DNA of 64,000 nt from Spirochaetota bacterium (GCA_023443865.1 JAEZST010000022.1:62001-126000), one strand, 5' to 3'. Counted from the first letter of the stretch, positions 1 through 8,550 are shown. Notes: generated by a model from the letters alone, not told the origin. Translations and numbers: made by a program.

Positions 1-203
1 ACGCCGGGCAATTCCCGGGGGAATTCGATGAGTCCCCGCTGGTAGGCGGAGACGTCGTAGGCGTCCTTAAAGTAGTTGGAGATGGGATCCGAGGTGAAGC
101 TGAGGGCCAAGGCGGTGATCGCGATGGCGGCAAAGTATAGCTTGAGTTCTACCGAAACGGCCGGTTTCGCCAGAGAGGGGCTCTTTGATCCTTCGGTTTT
201 CAT
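1..203 (-). CDS. MFS-type transporter, N-terminal fragment (cut by window edge)
   Basis: Only the first 67 codons are in the window. They give a short polar N-terminus, then a hydrophobic helix (about residues 25-40) and a segment reading roughly DPISNYFKDAYDVSAYQRG, which resembles the first helix and periplasmic loop of major facilitator superfamily permeases. The ATG at 203 is preceded by AGGAG about 10 bases upstream and by a promoter at 238-265. The substrate cannot be named. The rest of the gene lies to the left of the window, so the family call rests on a short stretch. Confidence 0.55.
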   Translation of the reverse strand, partial: MKTEGSKSPSLAKPAVSVELKLYFAAIAITALALSFTSDPISNYFKDAYDVSAYQRGLIEFPRELPG

Positions 204-237
204 GCGGGCGGCGCTCCTAAGGGTGTATGCCCCCTAC

Positions 238-265
238 TGTATACTCGATGGGTCTTTCGGCACAA
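238..265 (-). promoter_or_regulatory. Sigma-70-like promoter of the MFS gene
   Basis: On the minus strand, TTGTGC (260-265) is followed by a 16-base spacer and TATACA (238-243). This would give a short leader that carries the AGGAG ribosome binding site of the gene starting at 203. Confidence 0.5.
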
Positions 266-305
266 GCGGGATCGCGGGGCGGCGCGGAGCCCTGACGCGG
301 CGCCG

Positions 306-327
306 CGGCGCGGATTAATCCGCGCCG
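306..327. repeat. Perfect 22-bp palindrome across the rluA stop codon
   Basis: CGGCGCGGATT and its exact inverse meet without a spacer, and the stop codon of the pseudouridine synthase gene lies at the centre. It could fold into a GC-rich hairpin at the mRNA end, but no U-run follows, so it is not a classical terminator. Confidence 0.5.
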
Positions 328-1352
328 TCTCGGCAATGCGCGAGGCAGCGGGAAAAATCGGCCGGTTCGGGCGAGATAACCGTGATTTGCCGGCCGTCGG
401 CGGGATGGGGAAAGGAGAGGGCGGCCGCGTGAAGCATGACCCGGGGCAACGGGAAGCCGTCGTTGAGGGCTTCGGGGCCGCCGTAGAGCGGGTCGCCGAG
501 AATGGGCGCGCCGAGCCCCGATAGGTGTACGCGGATTTGGTGCGTCCGGCCCGTGTATGGTTCGCACCGCACGAGGAGGGCGAGCGGATATGCGCCGATT
601 ACGGTGAAGGCCGTTTTTGCCGGCGCGCCCTCGGCTTCGCCGACGGCTCCCCACTTTGCGCGGGCGCTTTTCGGCGATACGCGGCCCAATCGGTTGTCCA
701 CGGTTACTTCGTCGCCGGCCTTTCCCAGGACGGCGCCGGGTTTCGCTCGCCGGGCAGGGTTCACCGCCTGTCGCGCCGCGAGGGCGAGGTAGGTTTTCTT
801 CGCCGCGCGGTCGGCGAATAGGGCGTGAACAGCCGCGTTCGCCTCTTTCTTTTTCGTGAAAAGGACGACGCCCGAGGTTTCCCGGTCAAGGCGATGGTGC
901 AGACCGACGTAGGGCAGCTCCAAGCTCCCTTCCCCGTTTTCCCGCCGCGCGGCCAGAAAGCGCCTGACCGCGCCGTGCAGGCTGTCCCGGGAGCCGACGA
1001 CCGTGCCTTCCGTGGGAATCCCCGCGGGCTTATTTACCGCTATGAGAAGGTCATCCTCGTACAGTACGTCGCGTTCGGCGATTTCGCAGGCTATGTCGTC
1101 GGGTTTCTTTTCGTGGGCGAAGCGTTCGGCGTCATAGGCGACCGTGACCGAATCGCCCCGGCGGAGGCCCGCGGCGGGCCTCGTTTCCCGCTTTCCGTTC
1201 ACGGCGACCGAACCCGAAACGATTAGCCGGCGGATTTTGGAATTGCTGAAGGCCGGAAGGTCTAGGGCGCGGGGCAAGCCTTCCCTGAGGCATTCGTCGA
1301 GCCGCGCGTGCGAGTTGGTCGATACGGGTATGGTCAATAGCGATACGGGCAT
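315..1352 (-). CDS. RluA-family 23S rRNA pseudouridine synthase
   Basis: This 345-residue protein has an N-terminal S4-type RNA-binding region (about residues 16-72) and an RluA catalytic domain. The family signature HHRLDRETSG places the catalytic Asp at residue 156, and GRTHQIRVHLSGLG and GDPLYGG are the later conserved blocks. Such enzymes isomerise specific uridines in 23S rRNA, and the exact target position cannot be told. The ATG at 1352 has no Shine-Dalgarno sequence. TAGAAT ends 5 bases before it, so the mRNA is probably leaderless. The gene is divergent from the GIN-domain gene at 1450. Confidence 0.9.
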   Translation of the reverse strand: MPVSLLTIPVSTNSHARLDECLREGLPRALDLPAFSNSKIRRLIVSGSVAVNGKRETRPAAGLRRGDSVTVAYDAERFAHEKKPDDIACEIAERDVLYEDDLLIAVNKPAGIPTEGTVVGSRDSLHGAVRRFLAARRENGEGSLELPYVGLHHRLDRETSGVVLFTKKKEANAAVHALFADRAAKKTYLALAARQAVNPARRAKPGAVLGKAGDEVTVDNRLGRVSPKSARAKWGAVGEAEGAPAKTAFTVIGAYPLALLVRCEPYTGRTHQIRVHLSGLGAPILGDPLYGGPEALNDGFPLPRVMLHAAALSFPHPADGRQITVISPEPADFSRCLAHCRDGAD

Positions 1353-1357
1353 GGGCC

Positions 1358-1387
1358 ATTCTAGCAGGGAGTCGCCGACGGAGGCAA
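1358..1387 (-). promoter_or_regulatory. Leaderless promoter of the rluA-type gene
   Basis: TTGCCT (1382-1387), an 18-base spacer and TAGAAT (1358-1363) on the minus strand. Only 5 bases separate the -10 hexamer from the ATG, leaving no room for a ribosome binding site. Confidence 0.45.
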
Positions 1388-1411
1388 TGCGTCGCCAAGA
1401 CCGCGGCGCCG

Positions 1412-1443
1412 GTGACGCATTTCCCCGGCGGGGGTGTTACAAT
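1412..1443 (+). promoter_or_regulatory. Extended -10 promoter, leaderless, of the GIN-domain gene
   Basis: TGTTACAAT forms an extended -10 (TACAAT at 1438-1443). It is followed by the six bases GGTACC and then the ATG at 1450. The -35 is weak (GTGACG, 1412-1417). The 15-base block TACAATGGTACCATG recurs with one mismatch in front of the gene at 18832. Confidence 0.5.
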
Positions 1444-1449
1444 GGTACC

Positions 1450-2181
1450 ATGAATATCAAACGAATTGTATGCGCCGCGGCGATAGCGCTCGCCGCCTGG
1501 TCGCCCGCCTTCTCCATGGCCGTTACCGACCTGGCCGGGATAACCGGCAACGGGCGGATAGTAGAGCAGGAACGGTCGGTGCGGCCCTTTTCGAAGGTGA
1601 TCGCCACCGGCTCGGAGGAAGTCCGCATTCACCGCGGGGCGGAGTTCCGTGTCGTGGTCGCCTGCGACGAAAACCTCCTGGAACGATACCGTACCCGGGT
1701 CTCCGGCGATCGGCTCGAGTTGGGCTTTGAAAGCGGCACGAACGTGCGCGGCTTTACCAAGGTGACCGTGGACGTATGGATGCCGGACCTGGAGGGCATA
1801 ACCCTCTCGGGATCGGGCACGGTCAGGGCCGAGGATTCCTTTAGCCCGAAGCGGCTCGAAATCGTTCTTTCGGGATCGGGGTCCGTAACCGGCACCTTCG
1901 AGGGGGGCTCCTCAGACGCGGTGATCAGCGGTTCCGGCGCGATACGCGTCGCGGGTTCCGCCGAAAGGCTGAACGTTACCATTTCCGGCTCCGGCGATTT
2001 CGACGCCCGGGATTACGACGTACGGGACGCGCGGGCGGCAATAGCGGGTTCCGGGTCCGTGAGCCTTGGCCGCTGCGAGACCCTGGCGGTAAGCGTTTCC
2101 GGCTCGGGTAACGTTTCGTATGCCGGTAACCCCCAAATAGACGTGAATATTACCGGGTCGGGCGAGGTCCGGCGGCGTTAA
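1450..2181 (+). CDS. Exported protein with GIN (putative adhesin-head) beta-solenoid domain
   Basis: This 243-residue protein has a signal peptide (about residues 1-22, ending in SPAFS) and then the GIN/DUF2807 arrangement: FSKVIATGSEEVRIHRG near residue 45, followed by many short ISGSG repeats at spacings of 15-20 residues that run to the C-terminus. Such repeats fold as a right-handed beta solenoid on the cell surface or in the periplasm, and their function is mostly unknown. I chose the ATG at 1450 because it starts the signal peptide and sits 6 bases after a TACAAT box. The reading frame also stays open upstream to 1144, but that part lies antisense to rluA. It ends convergently with, and overlaps by 4 bases, the next gene. 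Confidence 0.8.
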   Translation: MNIKRIVCAAAIALAAWSPAFSMAVTDLAGITGNGRIVEQERSVRPFSKVIATGSEEVRIHRGAEFRVVVACDENLLERYRTRVSGDRLELGFESGTNVRGFTKVTVDVWMPDLEGITLSGSGTVRAEDSFSPKRLEIVLSGSGSVTGTFEGGSSDAVISGSGAIRVAGSAERLNVTISGSGDFDARDYDVRDARAAIAGSGSVSLGRCETLAVSVSGSGNVSYAGNPQIDVNITGSGEVRRR

Positions 2182-3317
2182 AGCAGCCGTTTTTCCCCCC
2201 GTAAGGCGCGAAGGTCCGTGGCGTCGTACGACGCCTCGAGGGTGCCCAGGTACTCGCCGGCGGGAGAACGGAGGGCGAAGTACTCTATATGAATGAAGCG
2301 GTCGCCGAGGGTGAGCCAGAATTCCTCCCGGCTTCGCGAGCCGTCGCGAAAACTGCGGAGAATGCGCTCGACCGTGGCCACGCTTTTGGGCGGATGGCAG
2401 TTTTGCACCAGGCGGCCGATGACGGCTGGCGTGCGGGGAAAGACCCGATGGGGCGGATCGGAATAGAATTTGACCCGGTCATCGGCGCCGATGAACGAAA
2501 CGTCGATCGGGAGAACCCTGAATAGGGCCTCAAGCTGTTCCGCGGTTAGGGAACCGGTTTCGCTGGCGAAAAGCGCACCGGCCACGTCGGGCGTTCCGGC
2601 CGCGGCGGGGTTCGCGGCGCCGACCGCCCTCAGCGCCGCGAACCGCGCGGGCGCGATCATTCGCCAGGCAACGGGATACAGTATGCGCTCCTCCCGCCAG
2701 ATCAGGCTCCGGGCGAGGAGGAAAAAGGCTCCCAACGCCTTCGTGGCCCCGCTCCCCGCCGCGAGAAGCGCGGAATCCGGCAGGGCGAGGAGGCTTTTCC
2801 GCAAGGCAAGGGCCTTGTCTTCCAGGGTCCACATGAGCGTAACGCAGGCATGGTCGGCGAAGGCCTCCTCAAAGAGGGGAAAAAGCCCGTTTTGGAGACG
2901 GATATAGTGGTCCTTTAGGATATCGAGATCCTGCAGTTCCGACCGAAGGCCCGCGGGGCTCCCGGTTCCCGTCCGCTTTACCGCCTCGGAAAGGCGTTCC
3001 AGTCTTGAGGCGATGACGGCGTTTTCCGCCTTTAAGTCCCCCAATTCGTGTTCTTCCGGATAGGCCGGCAATTCGGCGCGGTCGAGACTGCCGCTGACCG
3101 ATCGTAAAAAACGGGCTACCGGTTCTTCCCACGCCCGGATTTCCGTAGCGGCGCTCAAGACCGTATGCAGGGCCCGGTTGGTTTCTTCCGCGGTGGCGGT
3201 GTCGAGAACGGCCCGGTACCGGTCGTGGGTATCCCGGGTGACCGGCCCTTCGGCAAGCAGGCGGAGATACTCGGTCAGGGATTCGACGCGCGGATCGGCG
3301 GTACGAATGAGTTCCAT
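2178..3317 (-). CDS. DUF438-like hemerythrin/PAS protein with degenerate metal site
   Basis: This 379-residue protein is a paralogue of the product encoded at 17389-18723. The N-terminal helical part is followed by a hemerythrin-like (HHE) four-helix region (about residues 85-215) and a C-terminal PAS domain (about 265-375, containing YSDPPHRVFPRTPAVIGR). In the paralogue the likely metal ligands are H108, H156, E161 and H184. Here H90 and H137 remain, but the Glu is Gln142 and the last His aligns with Glu166. The helices are kept while metal or oxygen binding is probably impaired. GGAGG lies 4 bases before the ATG. It follows the ArsR-like gene by 10 bases, so they form one operon. Confidence 0.75.
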   Translation of the reverse strand: MELIRTADPRVESLTEYLRLLAEGPVTRDTHDRYRAVLDTATAEETNRALHTVLSAATEIRAWEEPVARFLRSVSGSLDRAELPAYPEEHELGDLKAENAVIASRLERLSEAVKRTGTGSPAGLRSELQDLDILKDHYIRLQNGLFPLFEEAFADHACVTLMWTLEDKALALRKSLLALPDSALLAAGSGATKALGAFFLLARSLIWREERILYPVAWRMIAPARFAALRAVGAANPAAAGTPDVAGALFASETGSLTAEQLEALFRVLPIDVSFIGADDRVKFYSDPPHRVFPRTPAVIGRLVQNCHPPKSVATVERILRSFRDGSRSREEFWLTLGDRFIHIEYFALRSPAGEYLGTLEASYDATDLRALRGEKRLL

Positions 3318-3327
3318 ACTTCCTCCC

Positions 3328-3685
3328 TCAGGAGATAGTATGGTCCATGCGTCCCGTTTCTGTCAAAAACCGTGCTAAAATGGTCCCGTCCGCCTTGCAT
3401 CGCGGCGGGCGTAGCGGTGCGCTCGAGAGCAGGTTTTTCAAAACGCCGCGGGATTCGTCCGCCAGCCGGTACCGCACGGAAAGGCCGTCGATCCGGGATT
3501 CAGCCAGACGGGCGTCGACCAGGACGTTGAGCTGGGCGACGAGCCCTTCCCGCGTGCCGGGATAGGTCTCAAGCAGGGTTTCCGCCGCCGTTTCCCCCTC
3601 AAAGAGCCTTTTGAGCAGCGAAACCCGTTCCGGATCAGACACCGCGTTGGCGATACGCATTCCGATAAAGAATTCCATAAGCATG
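3328..3685 (-). CDS. ArsR-like winged-helix regulator
   Basis: About 118 residues. The pattern ANAVSDPERVSLLKRLFEGE, then a helix-turn-helix stretch (about residues 30-62) and a wing (DGLSVRYRLADE), is that of ArsR/SmtB-type repressors. No CxC metal motif is seen near the recognition helix. The ATG at 3685 is chosen because GGAGG lies 6 bases upstream, and an in-frame TTG at 3690 would leave too little room. It precedes the degenerate hemerythrin/PAS gene in the same operon, so it may control that gene or answer to it. Confidence 0.65.
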
Positions 3686-3782
3686 GGCAACCTCCTTTCG
3701 CCGGGCGTGTCCTAAAGATAACCCCCGAATATGCGGGGGGAGTTTCCATTCCGTGAGAACGCGGTTAAATCGGAGGATCGGC

Positions 3783-4523
3783 ATGAACGATAAATGGCTC
3801 GTGGTATGCGATATAGACGGAACGCTGTTACTGCCCCGGGAACGGAACCCCGGCTTGGAAGAGTTTTACCGATTCATAGAGTCCCGCCGGGACCGTATCG
3901 TATTCGTGCTGAATAGCGGCCGCGGCCTTGAGGAGATCGCCGAGGTGGCGGAGCGCGGGCCCATTCCCAAGCCGGATTGGCTCGTTTGCGGGGTGGGGAC
4001 GGAGCTATACGCGGACTTTGATCCGGCGAGTTACGACCGCGAGTGGGAGTCGTACATGAAACGCGAGTGGGCCCGGGAGGAAATTCGGGAAGCCCTGGCG
4101 CAAACGGAAGGGCTCCAGGAGCAGGAAGCCTGGCTTCAGCATAACGCCAAGCTTTCTTATTACCTCGACGGCGATATTCCCTCGGTGTTGGCTGAACTCG
4201 ACCGGAAAACCAAGCCCTGGGAGGGAAGCTTCAAGCGGTTGACCTGTCTTGGCCTCTATCTCGATATCCTTCCCCTGTGGGGCGGAAAGGGCGGTCCCAT
4301 CCTCTTCCTGGCGGAACGGCTCGGAATTCCCGAGTCGCGGATTATCGCCGCCGGGGACTCCGGGAACGACCGGGATATGCTTGACCGGGGTTTCAACACG
4401 ATAATCGTGGCCAACCATTCGGAAGAAATCCGGGACCTGGTGGGCAGGGACGGCGTTCATCTCGCCTCGAAACCGGCGGCGGCGGGGGTTCTTGAGGGTT
4501 TGACCCGTTTCGGGCTCCGGTAG
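3783..4523 (+). CDS. HAD-superfamily phosphatase, sucrose-phosphatase-like
   Basis: This 246-residue protein has HAD motif I CDIDGTL (Asp10 nucleophile, Asp12), motif II NSGRG, a conserved Lys in GGKGG, and motif IV GDSGNDRDML. Length and motif order fit the sucrose-6-phosphate phosphatase/glycosyl-phosphate phosphatase branch (S6PP fold), whose members dephosphorylate compatible-solute or disaccharide phosphates. No partner synthase is adjacent, so the substrate is open. The start at 3783 is supported by GGAGG 6 bases upstream. It converges with the GTP cyclohydrolase gene 12 bases away. Confidence 0.75.
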   Translation: MNDKWLVVCDIDGTLLLPRERNPGLEEFYRFIESRRDRIVFVLNSGRGLEEIAEVAERGPIPKPDWLVCGVGTELYADFDPASYDREWESYMKREWAREEIREALAQTEGLQEQEAWLQHNAKLSYYLDGDIPSVLAELDRKTKPWEGSFKRLTCLGLYLDILPLWGGKGGPILFLAERLGIPESRIIAAGDSGNDRDMLDRGFNTIIVANHSEEIRDLVGRDGVHLASKPAAAGVLEGLTRFGLR

Positions 4524-4535
4524 CGGCCGTTCGGC

Positions 4536-5239
4536 TCACTCTTCCGGCGGATCGAAGAGGTCGAGTAGATGGCCGAAACGCTCCCTCTTTGTCTCAAGAT
4601 AGGTTCTGTCGTGCTCGTGGGGCGGCAATTCATGGGGTACCCGTTCGGTCACCCGAATGCCGTTCCCTTCCATATCGTTTACCTTTTCCGGGTTGTTGGT
4701 CATGAGCCGCACGCTTTTCACCCCGAGCCTGCGAAGCATCTCGGCGGGAATTCGGTAATCCCGTTCGTCAGCCTTGAACCCCAGGGCGACGTTCGCGTCT
4801 AGGGTATCGTACCCCGCGTCCTGGAGGGCGTACGCCCTGAGCTTGTTCACGAGCCCGATGCCGCGCCCCTCTTCCTGGTGGTAAAGCACGGCTCCCCGTC
4901 CTTCTTTCTCGATCCTTTCCAGCGCGCGATGGAGCTGTGGCCCGCAATCGCACCGAAGGCTGCCCAGGGCATCGCCGGTAAGGCAGGCGGAAGCACCCGG
5001 GCCAGAAGGTTTTCGCCGTCGCCCAGATCGCCCTTGAGTATGACGATGTGGTCCTTCCTGTCCCGGTTATTCACGAAACCGATGATCTTGAAATGGCCGT
5101 ACTTGGTCGGGAAGTCCGCGACCGAAACGACGGCGACGCAGATATCCTTCGCGCATTTTTCGCAGTCCATGCCCAGGGGACAGGCGCGTAACTCTTCCAG
5201 GTTTTGGGCGATAATTTCGCTTATGTCGGGGATATTCAT
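4536..5239 (-). pseudogene. ribA: GTP cyclohydrolase II with a one-base frameshift
   Basis: Two overlapping frames together encode a full GTP cyclohydrolase II, which converts GTP to the first riboflavin precursor. The upstream frame (from 5239) carries FPTKYGHFKIIGF and ends its homology at LLARV. The downstream frame resumes with CLTGDALGSLRCDCGPQL (zinc Cys residues) and continues through HQEEGRGIGL and LMTNNPEKV to a normal C-terminus. Restoring one base between 4992 and 4993 gives ARVHSACLTGDALGS, matching the family, and a protein of about 234 residues. About 38 extra N-terminal residues hold four Cys (20, 26, 29, 34). It may be a true pseudogene, a programmed frameshift or a sequencing error. 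Confidence 0.85.
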
Positions 5240-5245
5240 GGCAAG

Positions 5246-5251
5246 AGTATA
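5246..5251 (-). promoter_or_regulatory. -10 box of leaderless ribA promoter
   Basis: TGGTATACT forms an extended -10, and TATACT ends exactly 6 bases before the ATG at 5239. No Shine-Dalgarno sequence and no good -35 are visible. Confidence 0.45.
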
Positions 5252-5272
5252 CCACGATTCGGGAGCTTCGGT

Positions 5273-6856
5273 TTACCGTTCCCCTTGCCCCGGCCGAAAG
5301 CGGGCCCTTCTCTTCATGACCGCCCCCGAGGTAACGATATCCACTACCTGCATTCCCGCGTGCATGGCGGGCCAGATGCCGTGGCTGAATTTTGTTTGGT
5401 AAAGGCCTTCAACGGGGCCCCGCATGGGTAAGCGCCCAATTCCGAACTGGGAAACGGAGGCCAATGCGTCATAGCAGCTTCCGTCCCGGTTGCCGAGATA
5501 GCGGGCGAAGGTGGCCGGGGTTGATATGTCCCTCAACCGGATATGGGCGGCGAGTCCCGGTATCAGGTACCGTTCGATAAGGGCGATATACTGGGCGGCC
5601 GCCGCGTCCTTGGCCCGAAGGTAGGCGTCGCGGTCTCTTTCCCTCAACGCTACCCAGGGAGGGCCGTACACCGGGGATACGCGAATGACCAGGGTTTGGG
5701 CCGTATCGCCCGAGGCCAGGGAGGGTGAATAGAAGGTAACGTGGAAATCCTCCGGTGGACCGCCCGAGGGGTAGCCCGCTTGAGGATCTATCGGAGGCGC
5801 CGCCTCGCCCTTACGCCACCGAAGAAACGCCGCTTCGTGCGCGGAGCGGCCCGTGGTAAGTACGTTGTACGCCCCGTCGATCCCGAATTCCCCCAGGTCA
5901 ATGTCGTCGTCGAGCCCAAGATGTATGGAGATCATGGATTGAGACATGGTCAGGTTTTCGCGGGCATGCGACCATGGGGCCCTAGCCTTTTTCAGGGAAG
6001 TCTCGTCCAAAAGGGACTCAATCAGGGTTTTGGTATCGACGGTAGAGACTACCGCGTTTCCGTAGATTTCCTCGCCGGCCGCGGTGAGCACCCCTTGCAC
6101 CCGACCCTCGGCCGATAGGACTTTTGCGACCCGTGTATTCATACGAAGCTCGCCGCCCAGCTCCATGACCCGTCGCCGCATTGCCTCGGGAAGGCTTGAA
6201 CAGCTCGGCTCTATCCGCCAGCCCGCGGAAAGGGTTCCCCTCATGACCGCGATGGTGATCATCGCCGCGCCGATATCGCCGGAAACCTCGGCGATCGAAG
6301 AGAAAACGTCCAGCGTTTCGATAAGCTCCGGGTCCTTGAAACGGAAACGTGCGAGAAATTCCTTCCAGGTCTTTCTTGAGACACTGATCGCGTGGGGACA
6401 GGTGAGGATGCTTTTGATAAGCGTGAACGGGCTCTGCTCAAGCGACATTCTGCTCATGTCCTGGTGCACCGCGTCGCACCAGCCAAAAAAGGAGTCGATA
6501 GCCTCGGCTTCCGCGGGCCAGGTCTCGCGGAGCTGCCGTTCGAAGGCGTGGAGGTCCGCGGGAACGGTAAAGCCCCGTACGCGGCCGTCGCGGACCAGGT
6601 GCAGCCGCGCGAGGGTTCCGGTAAAACGCGAAAAGGCGCAGTATACCCCGAGCCAGCCCATGAGGTAATTCAAGTCCGGGGCCAATTGAACCGTTTCAAA
6701 ACGGTATCGGTCGCGCCGAAAACTCGCGACGCAGCCGCCGGGAACCGGTTCCTTTTCCAGGACCAGCACCGGGCCCTTTTTCCACGTAAGCCATGCGATG
6801 GCGGTGGAGAGCCCCGAAACGCCCGCGCCGATCACGATTAACTGGTATTTTTTCAT
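5273..6856 (-). CDS. FAD-dependent oxidoreductase, phytoene-desaturase-like
   Basis: This 527-residue protein begins with a dinucleotide-binding motif GAGVSG (residues 10-15) followed by VLEKEPVPGG, and ends with a second FAD-contact region around GLYQTKFSHGIWPAMHAGMQ. This is the layout of the phytoene desaturase / carotenoid isomerase / amine oxidase superfamily (COG1233). No carotenoid genes are nearby, so a retinol- or lipid-acting oxidoreductase is equally possible. The ATG at 6856 has no ribosome binding site, and a TATACT lies 10 bases upstream (6867-6872), giving a leader of only a few bases. Confidence 0.75.
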   Translation of the reverse strand: MKKYQLIVIGAGVSGLSTAIAWLTWKKGPVLVLEKEPVPGGCVASFRRDRYRFETVQLAPDLNYLMGWLGVYCAFSRFTGTLARLHLVRDGRVRGFTVPADLHAFERQLRETWPAEAEAIDSFFGWCDAVHQDMSRMSLEQSPFTLIKSILTCPHAISVSRKTWKEFLARFRFKDPELIETLDVFSSIAEVSGDIGAAMITIAVMRGTLSAGWRIEPSCSSLPEAMRRRVMELGGELRMNTRVAKVLSAEGRVQGVLTAAGEEIYGNAVVSTVDTKTLIESLLDETSLKKARAPWSHARENLTMSQSMISIHLGLDDDIDLGEFGIDGAYNVLTTGRSAHEAAFLRWRKGEAAPPIDPQAGYPSGGPPEDFHVTFYSPSLASGDTAQTLVIRVSPVYGPPWVALRERDRDAYLRAKDAAAAQYIALIERYLIPGLAAHIRLRDISTPATFARYLGNRDGSCYDALASVSQFGIGRLPMRGPVEGLYQTKFSHGIWPAMHAGMQVVDIVTSGAVMKRRARFRPGQGER

Positions 6857-6866
6857 TTATAGAAAA

Positions 6867-6872
6867 AGTATA
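6867..6872 (-). promoter_or_regulatory. -10 box with very short leader (FAD oxidoreductase gene)
   Basis: TATACT on the minus strand lies 10 bases before the ATG. Transcription would start about 3 bases before the start codon. Confidence 0.35.
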
Positions 6873-6897
6873 GCACGTACCGTACCGTCCGCAACGA

Positions 6898-8451
6898 TCA
6901 GGAGGTTTTATCCCGGGCCAGCTTATAGCACCGTTTTCCCGCTATCTTTGCCTCGTGGACCATGGCGTCGGAGAGGGCGATCAGCGCGTCAAGATCTCCG
7001 GCTTGATCGGGAAAACTGGCCGCTCCCAGACTGCAGGATATCCTGGTTTCGACGCCCGCCACCTCAAAGGTCCGCTCGAAGGCCTTCATTATCCGGTCCA
7101 TCACGGGAAGAATGTCCTCGTCCCGCCGGATATCCGAAAGGAGCACCACGAATTCGTCCCCGGCGAAGCGCGCGAGAAGGTCTCCCTCCCGGAGCTCCCC
7201 CTTAATCCTCGATGCGGCTTCCACGAGTATTTGATCGCCTTGCGCCTGGCCGTAGGTTTCGTTAACGCGCTTGAAATCGTCCAAGGCGGCGGTCACTATG
7301 GCGACGCGCTCGGCGGACCGGATGGATCTGGCAAGGATGCCCGCGGCGAGATCGTAGAAGAAGCGGCGGTTCGGCAAACCCGTCAGCTGGTCCAACGTGG
7401 CCATGTCCTCGATTTTACGGTTAAGCCGCTGTATCTCCGTCATATCCTTGATGATGGTCAGCACGGCTGCTTCTCCGTCGCATGACAGTATGCGCGCCGA
7501 GACGTAGCAGGGTATGGTGAGCCCGTCACGCCTGCGGAAATACCGGTTCTCCCCTTCGTATTGGCCCGAATCCCGCACGTTTCGGTATAAGTCTTCGCGG
7601 GTCGCCGCGTCCGCCCAAATGCCCAGCTCAAGGCTCGTTCTGCCCAGAATTTCCCCCGACCGATACCCGGAATACCGGCAAAAGCGTTCGTTGCATTCGA
7701 GTATCGTCCCGTCGGGATACCGGATCATGATGATCGAATAAGGTGCCGCGTTGAATATCGTCCGTATCTTGAGTTGCTCGCAGGCGAGATTGGACGTAAC
7801 CCTGCCGATCAGCATGAGTATCTGCGCAAAGGCGGTTACCGTGACGATGGCGGCTAAGGCAAGGTATTCCGCGCCCTCGAGATACCTCCCCGTCTCGTTA
7901 TTCCGGTAAAACGCCAGGCGCAGTACGAAGAATGCCGCGGCGATTACGCTGAGGCTTCCGAACGCCGCGAAGGCCGGTACGTTTCCCTTCCGGCCGTTTT
8001 GAACGCTCCGATAAAGCGTGGCGGCGCTGCGGGCGTAAAACCAGATAAAGGCAAGGGCGAGGGGTAAAAGTAGGTAGTCGATATAATCGTCGGTCAGGGA
8101 GAGCGCAATGAAGGCCAGGCCGAGGAGCAACGCGATGACGGCGTCCGCCGCGACGCTGCGGTTCGGTACGCCCCGCTCCTCTTGGCGATGGGCGAAGATA
8201 TCCATCCCGTGGGTGAGGGCGGGCAGCGTGCCGATGAACACGGCCCCTCCCACGCTGAGCGCGATGCCGGCGGGGAACGCGAAGCGGGCGAAAGACGCCG
8301 AAAAGGCCAGGGTTTGCGAAGCCGCTTGAAATACCCACCAGCCGACTCCCTCGTAAAACTTCCTGCTTTTGATCCACATAAAAAAGAGGATACTCAGACA
8401 GAAGAACGAGTTGACGATAAGGGCCACTAGGGCCGTTTTGGGATCAAGCAT
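6898..8451 (-). CDS. Membrane PAS-GGDEF diguanylate cyclase
   Basis: This 517-residue protein has several membrane helices (about residues 5-220), a PAS domain (about 235-345, with FRRRDGLTIPCYVSARI) and a GGDEF domain (about 360-515, starting DQLTGLPNRRFF). The active-site loop reads AGDEF, a variant found in active cyclases, and the inhibitory RxxD (REGD) stands five residues before it. It should make c-di-GMP from two GTP and be product-inhibited. The start at 8451 begins the first membrane helix and sits 6 bases after TACACT. A TTG at 8502 would extend the protein by 17 residues. It is divergent from the next cyclase. Confidence 0.85.
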   Translation of the reverse strand: MLDPKTALVALIVNSFFCLSILFFMWIKSRKFYEGVGWWVFQAASQTLAFSASFARFAFPAGIALSVGGAVFIGTLPALTHGMDIFAHRQEERGVPNRSVAADAVIALLLGLAFIALSLTDDYIDYLLLPLALAFIWFYARSAATLYRSVQNGRKGNVPAFAAFGSLSVIAAAFFVLRLAFYRNNETGRYLEGAEYLALAAIVTVTAFAQILMLIGRVTSNLACEQLKIRTIFNAAPYSIIMIRYPDGTILECNERFCRYSGYRSGEILGRTSLELGIWADAATREDLYRNVRDSGQYEGENRYFRRRDGLTIPCYVSARILSCDGEAAVLTIIKDMTEIQRLNRKIEDMATLDQLTGLPNRRFFYDLAAGILARSIRSAERVAIVTAALDDFKRVNETYGQAQGDQILVEAASRIKGELREGDLLARFAGDEFVVLLSDIRRDEDILPVMDRIMKAFERTFEVAGVETRISCSLGAASFPDQAGDLDALIALSDAMVHEAKIAGKRCYKLARDKTS

Positions 8452-8457
8452 ACCGAT

Positions 8458-8463
8458 AGTGTA
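8458..8463 (-). promoter_or_regulatory. -10 box of leaderless promoter (PAS-GGDEF gene)
   Basis: TACACT ends exactly 6 bases before the ATG at 8451. No Shine-Dalgarno sequence and no convincing -35 are visible. A second possible -10 (TATACT, 8484-8489) would give a 26-base leader. Confidence 0.35.
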
Positions 8464-8513
8464 GTGTATGTTCCGGACGGAAAGTATAGGTAAAATCACC
8501 AATTGCGTTTAGA

Positions 8514-8542
8514 TTGACGCGCGCGGCGCGAAAGACGATACT
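8514..8542 (+). promoter_or_regulatory. Promoter of the CHASE-GGDEF gene, leaderless
   Basis: TTGACG (8514-8519), a 17-base spacer and GATACT (8537-8542), which ends 8 bases before the ATG at 8551. The overlapping TACTTT (8539-8544) is 6 bases away. No ribosome binding site fits. Confidence 0.5.
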
Positions 8543-8550
8543 TTCATATT

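Noticed and set aside
306..327. Palindrome as a rho-independent terminator
   Set aside because: No U-run follows on either strand, so I list it only as a repeat.
1144..1449. An extended N-terminus for the GIN-domain protein
   Set aside because: The extension lies antisense to rluA, and a signal peptide starts at 1450 right after a -10 box.
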